The position numbers were made by a program, and so were the translations under genes. The notes beneath the pieces are model-generated. The model did not search any database, was not told the DNA's origin, and saw only the letters and a list, made by a program, of their open reading frames with translations. From Defluviimonas aquaemixtae (GTDB lineage: Bacteria; Pseudomonadota; Alphaproteobacteria; Rhodobacterales; Rhodobacteraceae), in NCBI RefSeq assembly GCF_900302475.1, contig NZ_OMOQ01000001.1, positions 1,736,001 through 1,800,000 of the forward strand: a stretch of DNA of 64,000 nucleotides, written 5' to 3'. Below, one piece after another: positions 54,361-62,667 of the stretch. Position 1 is the first letter of the stretch. Each line of letters opens with the position of its first letter.

Positions 54361-55572
54361 TCAGTTCACAGGCGTTGCGGTCCGTGCCAGGCTTGCCTCG
54401 AAGGCGGAACGGATTTGAAGCAGAAGCGCTGCGGCGTCCTCTGCCTGCTCGGCGCCGCCCTCAATCTGGAGCAACGTCGCCATGTCGGACGCATCATCGA
54501 CGAGTCCCCGGAGCGCCGACACCGGTCCTACGTCTTCCGGCCATTCCGCGGCGCGGTCGCGAAGACCGTCCGTCACTTCACGGCAGCGTTCAAGCACCTC
54601 GCCCGCCCAGTCGGCGGAGACCGCGTCGTGCCATTCCAGCGCCTCGAACAGGTCGCGCGCCTGGCGCTTGAGAAAGATGAGCGGCTCGGAAAGAAGATCG
54701 ACCAATTCGGCCGTTTCCGGGATATCCAGCGCATCCTCCTCCGCGGGGGACGGGCGCGGGGTTTCTAGGGCTGCCGGTTCCGGTTCCGAAGCGCCAACCC
54801 TGCGTCCGCACCGGAACAGCAGTACTCGCGCCGCATCGAGGTCCTCTCCAAGGGCATCGTCGATATCGGAGGCGAGTTGCTCGAACAGCCTGTTTGCGCC
54901 GACCTGCAGATCTTTGGCACCGCAGCGCATGGCATTCCCGGTTGGAAGGAACATCACCCGCTCGAAACCAGGCGGTGTCCGGCCGCGCAGTCCGTGGTCA
55001 TCCGGTTCCGATGCGAAAGCGACGAGATAGGCATGGTTTTTCAGCTCGGGCGCGGCCGCACTCCAGATCCGGGCCTCGGGGGGCGAGAAGTCACGGGTGC
55101 ACCAGAGCGCGAAATCGATCCGGCGCGCGGCCCAGCACAGAGCTGCTGACTGCTCTTCGGCATCCTCGCTGGCCGCAAGGTGGAGAAGCGTCACGCGCCG
55201 AAGTGCATCGATCGGTGCGCCGACCTCTAGAAAAACCGCGTCGCGATCAAGGAGGTCGGACCGCGGCATTCCGTCTGCGGATAGTGTGCTCGCATCAGCG
55301 AGCGTTGCCTTGGTGTGCGGCTTCTCTGCGAAGCCGATCTCGATGGTGGGCCAAGCCATCCGTTCCGGCAGCACTTCGGTTCCGAGAAGAGCGCTCAGCA
55401 GGCGCTTGCGCAGCCCGGTTTCGAAACCGATCAGTCCCACCCGGATCGGGCGGCGCAATCTTTCGACGAGGTGCTCGCAACTGCGAGCCACACGCGGGGG
55501 GATCGCGGCCGAGCCCATCAGGGCCTCGAGCTCTTCCAATGTCTTCCGGGTGCGGGGCGCGAGCGATGCCAC
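54361..55572 (-). CDS. GTPase-like protein lacking the P-loop (pseudo-GTPase)
   Basis: 403 residues from a GTG at 55572, with GAGGAA upstream overlapping the phosphatase stop; an ATG at 55611 inside the previous gene is less likely. RVGLIGFETGLRKRLLSAL lines up with the partner's VTMIGQVKAGKTTLVNAL, but Gly-Lys-Thr has become Leu-Arg-Lys. A weak G3-like strand is present; no clear NKxD. The C-terminal half is helical (LSEPLIFLKRQARDLFEALE). Probably a structural or regulatory partner of the dynamin-like GTPase. Confidence 0.75.
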   Translation of the reverse strand: MASLAPRTRKTLEELEALMGSAAIPPRVARSCEHLVERLRRPIRVGLIGFETGLRKRLLSALLGTEVLPERMAWPTIEIGFAEKPHTKATLADASTLSADGMPRSDLLDRDAVFLEVGAPIDALRRVTLLHLAASEDAEEQSAALCWAARRIDFALWCTRDFSPPEARIWSAAAPELKNHAYLVAFASEPDDHGLRGRTPPGFERVMFLPTGNAMRCGAKDLQVGANRLFEQLASDIDDALGEDLDAARVLLFRCGRRVGASEPEPAALETPRPSPAEEDALDIPETAELVDLLSEPLIFLKRQARDLFEALEWHDAVSADWAGEVLERCREVTDGLRDRAAEWPEDVGPVSALRGLVDDASDMATLLQIEGGAEQAEDAAALLLQIRSAFEASLARTATPVN

Positions 55573-55576
55573 GATG

Positions 55577-56470
55577 TCAGTTCCTCGTCCCGAGGTATCG
55601 CGCCGGTGCAATCGCGCCTGTCAGTGCGCGCAATATCGTCCTTGGCGACAAGCCGGGCGCCAAACGCTGTTCTGCCGCTGTGTCGGAAGCCTTCAGCACG
55701 ACCACCGAGATGTTGTCCTGCTCCGGGTCGCCGCGCGCCGTGACGCCCGCAATCAGGGCGTTGGCAATCGACGCACTATGGTCGCCCATCGCGCGCGCGA
55801 GCACCGCCTCGATCCCGTCGTCGGGCAGGTACTGAAGCCCGTCACTGGCGGCCAGCACCAGATCGCAATCCCGCAACAGGAACGGCTGCGCCGGGCAATC
55901 TATCGCGCCGATCGCCTGGCCGATCAGGGCGGAGGTCAGGCAATTCCGCTGCGGGTGGTTGCGACCCATTTCCGGGTCGATTAGACCCTCCCGGACCATC
56001 AGGTCGATCTGCGGCGCCAGCGAATGGTCGTCGTTGAGGCGCCTCAGCCGGCCGTCCCGAAACAGATAGAGCGGCGAATCCCCGACCGACAGCCAATAGA
56101 GACGGTCCTCGAGCACCACCACCACGATCACCGTGCCGCCCATGCCGGCGGTCTCGGGTTCCGCGTCGATACGCGCGCGGATGCGGCGGTTGGCGACGTT
56201 TGTCGCGCTGCAAAGCAGCTCAGGTATGTCGGCTTCGGCCAAATCGGGATCGCCAATGCGCAGGATCAGCTCGGCGAAGACCTCGGCGACGATGATCCGG
56301 CTCGCCACGTCCCCGGCGGCATGTCCGCCCATGCCGTCCGACAGCACGGCAAAGCCGATCTCGGCACCCTGTGCAAACGATGTCGCGAGCGCATCCTCCT
56401 GGCGCGACCGCGCGCCTTGGCACAGCGCAGAGGCTGCGTCGATGGCAATCTCAACTTTCCGGGGCATCAC
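55577..56470 (-). CDS. PP2C-family Ser/Thr protein phosphatase (PppA-like)
   Basis: 297 residues. Metal-binding motifs are complete: GARSRQEDAL, VLSDGMGGHAAGDVAS, GMGGTVIVVV, YWLSVGDSPLYLF, VLAASDGLQ, and QDNISVVVL. It removes phosphate from Ser/Thr of proteins phosphorylated by the kinase encoded two genes upstream. Its start lies inside the FHA gene (20-base overlap). A C-terminal extension of about 35 residues follows the domain. Active-site residues appear intact. Confidence 0.92.
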   Translation of the reverse strand: MMPRKVEIAIDAASALCQGARSRQEDALATSFAQGAEIGFAVLSDGMGGHAAGDVASRIIVAEVFAELILRIGDPDLAEADIPELLCSATNVANRRIRARIDAEPETAGMGGTVIVVVVLEDRLYWLSVGDSPLYLFRDGRLRRLNDDHSLAPQIDLMVREGLIDPEMGRNHPQRNCLTSALIGQAIGAIDCPAQPFLLRDCDLVLAASDGLQYLPDDGIEAVLARAMGDHSASIANALIAGVTARGDPEQDNISVVVLKASDTAAEQRLAPGLSPRTILRALTGAIAPARYLGTRN

Positions 56471-57323
56471 TTTCCTGCCTGTCTTCCGTCGCGCCCCAGG
56501 TGAAATCCGGTCCGCACAGCGCTACGAAACGAAGCGTCGTCTTGCCGATCCGGATCAGGTCGGCATCGGCGAGGTCCTCGGTCGCCAACACCGGGTTCCC
56601 GTTCCGGCGAACGATGTTCGACTTGCCACCATGGCCGACAAAGAACCGGTTCTGTTCGTCATCGTAGGCGATCGAGGCATGGTTCTCGCGCGAGACGCTG
56701 GTGTCGCCGAAATCGAGACAGACCGTCTGGTCGGTGCCGCGGCCGATAGTCGAGACACCCGCGCCGATCGTGAACGACGCGCCCCGTCCCGGGCCGTCGA
56801 CAACCACGAGCCAGCCGGCGGGAAACTGTCCCTTGGCAGAGGGCGCCGCCCGCTCCGCGGCGAACACATCGTTTTCCACGCCGCCGGTGTGAAATCCGAT
56901 GATCCGCGTCTTCACTCGGGTTGCGGCGGTGCGTGTAGGATCGACTCCGGCGTCGCGATCCCGCCCGGTCCGGCCACGCGCGACCGGCGTTTCATCCACA
57001 GACTCAGCGGCAGGTGCGCGACGTGACGCCCGTTCCGGTGGCCGGACCGCATCGTCTTCCCGCTCGCCTTCTTCTATGTCCCAGATCTGCTTTTTCGGGG
57101 CGGAACCGGCGGTCGCGCCGCTTGGGTCGGCCGCCTCCTCACGCGGAGAATCGGCGCGCTTCGTAGGCGGCTGCTCTCGGGCGCCTTCGGGCTCCTGGAG
57201 CCTCGCCCGCACGGCATCCAGATCGAAAAAATCGGAAACCCGCTCCTGTTCATCGGCATCATCTCGATCTGCCGACAACGGCAGCGGCCGCTTTCGCACG
57301 ATGACGTCTTTCAGGTACTTCAC
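56451..57323 (-). CDS. FHA-domain protein
   Basis: 290 residues. The first 165 are disordered, acidic and rich in Arg/Glu/Pro. The FHA domain (about 170-275) has the phosphothreonine-binding set: STIGRGTDQ, then DTSVSRENHASI, then SNIVRRNGNPV. FHA domains read phosphothreonine, so this is the likely reader of the kinase encoded just before it (ATGA overlap). As with Fha1 of the type VI secretion threonine-phosphorylation pathway, the disordered segment offers many kinase sites. Confidence 0.9.
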   Translation of the reverse strand: MKYLKDVIVRKRPLPLSADRDDADEQERVSDFFDLDAVRARLQEPEGAREQPPTKRADSPREEAADPSGATAGSAPKKQIWDIEEGEREDDAVRPPERASRRAPAAESVDETPVARGRTGRDRDAGVDPTRTAATRVKTRIIGFHTGGVENDVFAAERAAPSAKGQFPAGWLVVVDGPGRGASFTIGAGVSTIGRGTDQTVCLDFGDTSVSRENHASIAYDDEQNRFFVGHGGKSNIVRRNGNPVLATEDLADADLIRIGKTTLRFVALCGPDFTWGATEDRQESDAPES

Positions 57324-58696
57324 CTGTTCACCTCTTTGGACATTGGGCCGCGGGCGGCCCCGAAGATGCGGAAAAGATAAGAATCTGCGAAGAACCGGCC
57401 GAATTTCGTGTTTGGCGGTTCCGGGATCTTGGTCGCCTTGATTTCAGGGTCGTCGGCCGGGTCGTCGACCGGAACAACTTTCCACATTGACGAAGCGGGC
57501 ATGTGCCCGTGGCTTTCCTGCTTAGGGAGGACTCGTCGAAACGCAGATTTTTTGGACGGCGCGCTCTTGCGTTTGGCGGCGGCGGCAACCTGATCGGTCG
57601 CCCCGCTCGGCTCCGGCCGCGACGCAGTGTTCTTGGGCGGCACCGCAGGTTGCGCGGCAGGCGGTTCCGACTGGGTCTGGCGCTCCGAACCCTGCACGAG
57701 CTGCGCTACGCGCGCCTCCATGTCGCGGTCGTTGCGGGCCTGTTCGAGCAGCCGACGCTTGCGCCGTTCGGTATCGATCAGGTCACGCCATTCCCTCGCA
57801 TTCTGGAGCCTCTCGGCCGGGAATATGCTGAGGCAACGGTTGATGGCCTCAAGGAAAAAGCGGTCGTACTGCTTGATCGTTTCAGTCGTCAGCGGTTCCA
57901 GCGGGTCCTTCAGCTTTTTCGCCGCCGCTGCCAGCCGTACCTGGCTGCTGGGCGGCGCCTCGCCCGACACCAAGTGGTAGAAAGTCGCCGCCAGCGCGTA
58001 GAGATCGCTGGAATAGGCCTGTTCGCTCCCGGCAAGGTAGAATTCCTGCGGCGAGTAGCCGTCCTTGACGGTCAGAACTTTCGAGAGAACCCGGCTCACG
58101 CGCGTCGCGCTTTCCCGCGCCGCTCCGAAATCGATCAGGACAGGCGAATTGTCGTTGTCGAGCAGGATGTTGTCGGGCGAGATGTCACGGTGAAGTATGT
58201 CGTGTTCGTGCATGTAGGTGACGGCATCGAGCACCTTTATCAGCAGTCGCTTGATCTCTCCGGGACCCAGCCGGCCCGGCTCCGTCTCGATCACGTGGAG
58301 CAGATCGCTCCCTTCGATGAAGTCGAGCGCCATGTAGGCGGTGCCGTTGTCTTTGAATATCTGGTGGACGCCGACGATATAGGGATGCTGCAGTTCCGAG
58401 AGCGCGCGGGCTTCCTTTTCGAAGAGCTCGAGGATCTTGTCGAATTCCTGCTCACCCCCTTTCGAGCGAAGCCGCACCATTTGCCTGGTACGGCAGCATA
58501 TCGCTCCGGGGAAGCACTCCTTGATGACGATTTTCCTGCCGAGGCTGTCACGCGCAAGGTATGTGATCCCGAATCCGCCGGAATTCAGATAGGATTCGAT
58601 CGTGTATTGCCCGCCACACAATTCGGTTCCGGGCGATAGCTCGTCTCCGAACGGGTCGAGATGACCGTGAACGCCTATGTTCGACGTATTGTCCAA
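57320..58696 (-). CDS. Hanks-type Ser/Thr protein kinase, first gene of the operon
   Basis: 458 residues from a TTG at 58696 with AGGGA upstream. Kinase domain about 30-310: glycine loop LNSGGFGITYLA, ATP-anchoring Lys in IVIKECFP, catalytic loop LHRDISPDNILL, DFG in LIDFGAAR, GYSPQEFY. In the catalytic loop the usual Lys (HRDLKPEN) is a Ser, a variant I recall from other bacterial kinases. The C-terminal 150 residues are low-complexity, with no obvious membrane helix until a weak hydrophobic patch near FFADSYLFRIFG. It opens an operon with its own FHA reader, phosphatase and GTPases. Confidence 0.9.
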   Translation of the reverse strand: MDNTSNIGVHGHLDPFGDELSPGTELCGGQYTIESYLNSGGFGITYLARDSLGRKIVIKECFPGAICCRTRQMVRLRSKGGEQEFDKILELFEKEARALSELQHPYIVGVHQIFKDNGTAYMALDFIEGSDLLHVIETEPGRLGPGEIKRLLIKVLDAVTYMHEHDILHRDISPDNILLDNDNSPVLIDFGAARESATRVSRVLSKVLTVKDGYSPQEFYLAGSEQAYSSDLYALAATFYHLVSGEAPPSSQVRLAAAAKKLKDPLEPLTTETIKQYDRFFLEAINRCLSIFPAERLQNAREWRDLIDTERRKRRLLEQARNDRDMEARVAQLVQGSERQTQSEPPAAQPAVPPKNTASRPEPSGATDQVAAAAKRKSAPSKKSAFRRVLPKQESHGHMPASSMWKVVPVDDPADDPEIKATKIPEPPNTKFGRFFADSYLFRIFGAARGPMSKEVNR

Positions 58697-58958
58697 TTCT
58701 GTTCCCTGAGTGCATGGCGACAGAAAGGCGCGGCCCGAAGGCCATCAACTGTCCGACAAACTCGACAGAAAAATGTGCCCGAAAGATGGCAACAAGCTGG
58801 TGAATGTTGGCCACACGAGAACAAATCACAATAAAGTTGCCTATTGATGCGTGCCGCGTTGAACGCGCCATTAATCACGATATTTGAGATGCCCCTGGTT
58901 TCCTAGACACCTGCCTCGTTCAGTTTCTGTTGCCTGAATTCGAAACTAACGGGCGACA
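58697..58958. promoter_or_regulatory. promoter region of the kinase/dynamin operon
   Basis: 262 bases between the kinase start and the IS6 remnant. No palindromic operator stands out. The A+T-rich stretch around 58790-58890 (ACAAATCACAATAAAGTTGCC on the plus strand) is the likely promoter area. Confidence 0.4.
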
Positions 58959-59762
58959 GGGTGCTGCCAGACAAATTCGAACCCGTCTCAGCTTGGACAG
59001 TAGCGCTGCCCCTTATTCCGCGCAGAGGCCGCGCCACGCGGCGAGAGCAGCGGCGCGGTTGGCCTTGAAGAGGGATCTGCTGGAAAGGCTGCGTCCCTGG
59101 TTGAAGTCGTTCGAGACGGAGGCGAACCTCTGTAACATTCGCATTCGCCGGAAGCGGAGCATCGTCCGATCTCGTCGTTGGAACGGCTGATGCGAAGTCT
59201 CCCCGCGATTGTTCATCCACCGGCCGGTCTGCCGGCGGTCGCGGATGCCGAGTTCGCCAAGTGCGGCGCCATAAGAGCGAAGGCGCTCAGTCGCGAGTTC
59301 ATCGGCTGCGCCGTGTCGCTTCAGTGATTTCTTCAAGAATTTCAATGCCGCTTTCTTGTCCCGCGTCTTCGTCAGGAAGCTCTCGAGCACTTCGCCTTCG
59401 TGATCGACGGCCCGCCACAGATAGTGCCGTTCGCAATTGATCTTCACGATTACCTCGTCGAGATGCCAGCGCCAGCGGCTCGAACGCATCCTCTTGACGC
59501 GCCGCCTGCGGATCTCGGAGGCGAACATCCCGGCCGAACCTGTGCCACCAATACCGGACCGACTCGTGGCAAATGTCGATACCTCGTTCGTGCAGAAGGT
59601 CCTCAACATTGCGAAGCGACAGCGGGAACCGGACATACATCATTACTGCCGGGCGGATGATATCGGGCGACGTCTTGAAGTAGCGAAAAGGGGAGCGTTT
59701 CGTCATGGACGCAGGCCACGAAACCGCCCTGCCCCGCTCAAGCCAGTTCCTTTGACACTGCC
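58959..59762 (-). mobile_element. IS6-family insertion sequence, transposase broken by frameshift
   Basis: About 804 bases, full IS6 size. The minus-strand transposase begins at ATG 59706 (TKRSPFRYFKTSPDIIRPAV, LLHERGIDICHESVRYWWHR). It shifts frame at a CCC run at 59529-59531 and continues as FASEIRRRRVKRMRSSRWRW, HLDEVIVKINCERHYLWRA to LAAWRGLCAE near 59013. The first Asp (HLDEV) and final Glu (NNRGETSHQ) of DDE remain, but the middle Asp is Glu (ATERLRSY). Ends GGGTGCTGCCAGACAAA (58959) and, inverted, GGCAGTGTCAAAGG (59762) are imperfect inverted repeats. Flanking 8-mers differ, so there is no target duplication. Confidence 0.8.
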
Positions 59763-59962
59763 GTATCGGCTAAGAGGTGAGAACCTAGTTTGCCCGGTCA
59801 CGCAAGTTTTTATTGAACTTCTGGTTACTGTAGGCGTTAACCGACCACGGTAACGATTGGTACAAGCGGGTTTATCTTTGGAGCCTCGAACTTCCGGACG
59901 AGTAACAGTGCGTAACGGGAATGCGCGGTGACAATAGTAAGACGATCACAGGAACAGAAAAG
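59763..59962. promoter_or_regulatory. intergenic region before the L,D-transpeptidase gene
   Basis: 200 bases, locally A+T-rich (CAAGTTTTTATTGAAC at about 59805), which presumably contains the promoter. No recognised operator. Confidence 0.4.
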
Positions 59963-60628
59963 ATGCTGACAAGACGCCATTTCATCCAGACGACCACTGC
60001 GCTGCTTTCAGCGTCGTTATCCGGCCCCCTGCAGGCCGGGACGCGGGTCACCGATGCGCAGAAAGCGGCATGGGATTCCGAGGTGACCCCGCCCGGCTAC
60101 GATCCGGCTGCGTCCAATCCGTGGGGACTTCACCCTCGGTTTCTGCCGCAGCGGGTGATCGCGAACGACGGCCTCATCCCGGGCGACATCCACGTCGATG
60201 CAGTCGCGAGGTACCTCTACCATATCGAGGAAGGCGGAACGGCGATGCGCTACGGCGTGGCCATCGGACGGGGCGGCCTTTACGAACCCGGCGTCTACAC
60301 GATCAAACGCAAGGTCGAGTGGCCGCACTGGACGCCGACGCAAAGCATGATCGAGCGCGAGCCGGAAACCTACGCACAGTATGAGGATGGCATGGAGCCC
60401 GGGCCGCGGAATGCGCTCGGGTCGCGTGCGCTCTATCTCTTCGTGGGAAACCGCGACACCTACCTGAGAATCCATGGGACGCCGTATCCGCGTTCGATCG
60501 GAAGCCGGGCAAGTTCGGGCTGCGTCCGGATGGTCATGGCCCATATCAACGGCCTCTATCCGAAGGTCGCAATCGGTTCGACGGCGTTTCTCTATTCCGC
60601 CGAGGATAGCGTGACCGCGCAGAGTTGA
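59963..60628 (+). CDS. L,D-transpeptidase (YkuD domain), Tat-exported
   Basis: 221 residues from ATG 59963; the open frame from 59921 adds 14 unlikely residues. The N-terminus LTRRHFIQTTTALLSASL is a Tat-type signal. YkuD catalytic region: RIHGTPYPRSIGSRASSGCVRM with the His, Ser-Gly-Cys and Arg. It forms 3-3 cross-links in peptidoglycan or attaches proteins to it in the periplasm. Small family members of this kind are common in Rhodobacterales. The gene is monocistronic. Confidence 0.9.
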   Translation: MLTRRHFIQTTTALLSASLSGPLQAGTRVTDAQKAAWDSEVTPPGYDPAASNPWGLHPRFLPQRVIANDGLIPGDIHVDAVARYLYHIEEGGTAMRYGVAIGRGGLYEPGVYTIKRKVEWPHWTPTQSMIEREPETYAQYEDGMEPGPRNALGSRALYLFVGNRDTYLRIHGTPYPRSIGSRASSGCVRMVMAHINGLYPKVAIGSTAFLYSAEDSVTAQS

Positions 60629-60677
60629 GCCGGCAGCCCCTGAAGTGGGAAGAAAATTGGACTGCTTCGTGCCGGAG

Positions 60678-60941
60678 CTATGAATCGCGAGCGGAACAGA
60701 TTGGATTTCCGCCGGCTGTGCGAAGTGGCAACAGGGTCGTTTCCACCGGCCCCCGGTGCTCATACCAGTAGCAGCCGTCCTCCGGCATTAGCCGCGCCGA
60801 CGCGAGATCCTGGCCGGGCCCGGCAAGGGCGACGACGGCTTCGGACACGTTGACGGCGCCACCTCCGGCGTCCGTCGTCTGCACCGAGCACCCGGCCGTG
60901 ATCAGCAGAACTAAAAAGACAGCGACGTTTCGTTCCCGCAT
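60678..60941 (-). CDS. small lipoprotein
   Basis: 87 residues with a lipoprotein signal MRERNVAVFLVLLITAGCS (lipobox ITAGC). The mature part is short with GCYWYEHRGPVETTLLPLR and NPICSARD, giving two further cysteines. AGGAAAG lies upstream of the ATG. Function unknown. It is convergent with the L,D-transpeptidase gene. Confidence 0.75.
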   Translation of the reverse strand: MRERNVAVFLVLLITAGCSVQTTDAGGGAVNVSEAVVALAGPGQDLASARLMPEDGCYWYEHRGPVETTLLPLRTAGGNPICSARDS

Positions 60942-61130
60942 TTCTTGCTCTTTCCTCTACGGTTCGTTGCTGGCAACCTGCCATCCGGCACCCCCCGCCT
61001 CAAGTAGTAAGTACGACCGCCCGGTCTGCGGATTCTAAGCCTCCCCATCTGAATTGGTCGACCGCTATGTTTAAAACGGAGGACCAGGACTGGCGAACAA
61101 GCGACACAAGCCAGAAGGGTATTGTCAGAG

Positions 61131-61600
61131 TGACCAGCCCCACTTGAGTGGTCCGGTTTGAGTGTTAGTGCATGACTGGTCTGTCGTCCATCGGGACGAT
61201 GGTTTCCGGGGCCGGCGGGCGGAAGCCCAGAGCACTGGGCGGTCGCTTCGTGTTGTAGTGCCGCCTCCATCGTTCGATCAGGATTTTCGCCTCTCTGAGG
61301 CTGTAGAAGATCTCGCCGTTGAGCAACTCATTGCGGAACCGGGCGTTGACGCTCTCGCAGTAGCCGTTCTGCCAAGGTGATCCTGGCTCAATGTAGGTTG
61401 TCTTAGCACCGACGGCAGCGATCCAGTCCCGAACCGCTTGGGCGACGAATTCCGGGCCGTCGTCCTGATCCTCCCGCACTAAAGAGGTGGCTCGGTTGGT
61501 TTGAACAGTTTCGAGCCGTTTCGTAAGTGGATTTTCCGCTCGATTATGCCGCCACCAGGATTGGCGTAGGCGGGTTGTAATATGCCTGATCGGGCAGATC
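61131..61600 (-). mobile_element. IS3-family OrfB 3' part with IS end
   Basis: The minus strand carries DGPEFVAQAVRDWIAAVGAK, TTYIEPGSPWQNGYCESVNA, RFRNELLNGEIFYSLREAK and RRHYNTKRPPSALGFRPPAP, i.e. the second Asp, the Glu and the C-terminus of an IS3-family OrfB. The frame is open here but lacks everything before the second Asp. TGACCAGCCCCACTTGAGTG at 61131 is the IS end. Clearly the same element type as the more decayed copy at 30257-30540. Confidence 0.8.
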
Positions 61601-62106
61601 ACGTTTTTTCTGATGGCATTGAAGATACAGTTAAAAGAAGGGCTTCGTCAGAGGTCTGAGTAGCGATGCACGGCCGGCACTCGCGAACGACGGTTCACTC
61701 GGGCGATCATGAACCTTTCGTCAGGTGAGGGCGTAGAGGCGGTCGCGACAGCAAGCGCGAGGATTCCTACACCAGAGCTCCCATCCGGGACGTGTTCGAG
61801 GGAAGGCGTGAGCAACGACACGGGTTATGTTGCAGCCGCGAGATCCGCCGGCGTGATAGCGGATTCCACCTTGCCAACAAACACCCAGCGAACCCCATCA
61901 TGAACCGCCGCGTTCGATGAGAACACAGGCAACCTAAGGCGCAAAAAGAAGGAAGCTCGGAATACGCCCATTGACAGATTAGAAATCAGAATCGGTGGGT
62001 TCCGGGCTTTCGCCGCAGGCGTGACCTCCCCGTTGGGCATCGCAAAAGCGGCAGTTCAGATGCATCGAGGATCATCTCTGCTGCGACCGCGCGGCAATGC
62101 TCAGAC

Positions 62107-62400
62107 CTTCAGGGAAGCAGACCTTCGCTGCGGGTGCGAGCGCGTCACCGGCTGATAGCGGGAGCGGACATTCAGCCGTGGAACTGACCGACACCCGACA
62201 ATCCGGCGCGTCGGCGGGAAGTGTGAATTCGCCGCACCTGCGAAGCAGCGGGCGGAGCTTCAGGGATAGCTGACCTTCGCCGCGGGAGCGAAAGCAGCCG
62301 ATGCCGTCAGAAGAAGCAGACATTCGCCTGACAGTTAGGCGGCGGCCGGCACGAACCGAAGGGTCTTCAGGGAAAGCGGACCTTCTCCGCAAGTGCGAAA
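62107..62400. repeat. three degenerate copies of a ~35-base repeat
   Basis: CTTCAGGGAAGCAGACCTTC... at 62107-62140, CTTCAGGGATAGCTGACCTT... at 62258-62292, and CTTCAGGGAAAGCGGACCTT... at 62365-62400 share the pattern CTTCAGGGA, a purine run, GACCTTC, CCGC, GTGCGA. Related partial motifs (GCGGACATTCAGCCG at 62164, AGCAGACATTCGCC at 62315, GCGGACATAAAG at 62423) lie around them. Irregular spacing (151 and 107 bases) rules out a CRISPR array; a dispersed intergenic repeat family is more likely. Confidence 0.55.
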
Positions 62401-62667
62401 TCGCATGGTGCCGTCCAAAGTAGCGGACATAAAGAGCAATCAAGTCGAGCTTCAGCCAACGCCAAGCAGGGCGAAGCCTGACGAGCGAGCAGCGCGAAGA
62501 CGTTCGGCGCGTTGGTGCCGCTCTTCCGCCAAGATGGTGGCGAGATCGCTGCTAGCCCCGATTGCGCAGATGGAGAGCCTTCCAGGCCGTTCGAACCAAT
62601 CGCGGGCGTTGCGCGCCGCCGAGGCTGCCCCGGCGGCGCCCGTTTCGTGGCGCTCAGGCGCACGGCT

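Larger units (their letters stand above)
60942..62667. other. 1.7-kb gene-poor stretch
   Basis: Contains the IS3 remnant (61131-61600) and the degenerate repeat tract (62107-62400). 61601-62100 and 62401-62667 show no supported gene. It separates the transpeptidase and lipoprotein genes from the second multicopper oxidase. Confidence 0.6.

Noticed and set aside
53210..58639. Long plus-strand frames opposite the dynamin, kinase and phosphatase genes
   Set aside because: They mirror the coding frames and lack recognisable domains, while the minus-strand genes carry complete catalytic motifs.
49892..58696. Type VI secretion locus
   Set aside because: The kinase/FHA/phosphatase trio suggests it, but none of the sheath, tube, baseplate, membrane-complex or ClpV genes are present.
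62107..62400. CRISPR array
   Set aside because: The repeats are imperfect, only three, irregularly spaced (151 and 107 bases), and there are no cas genes.
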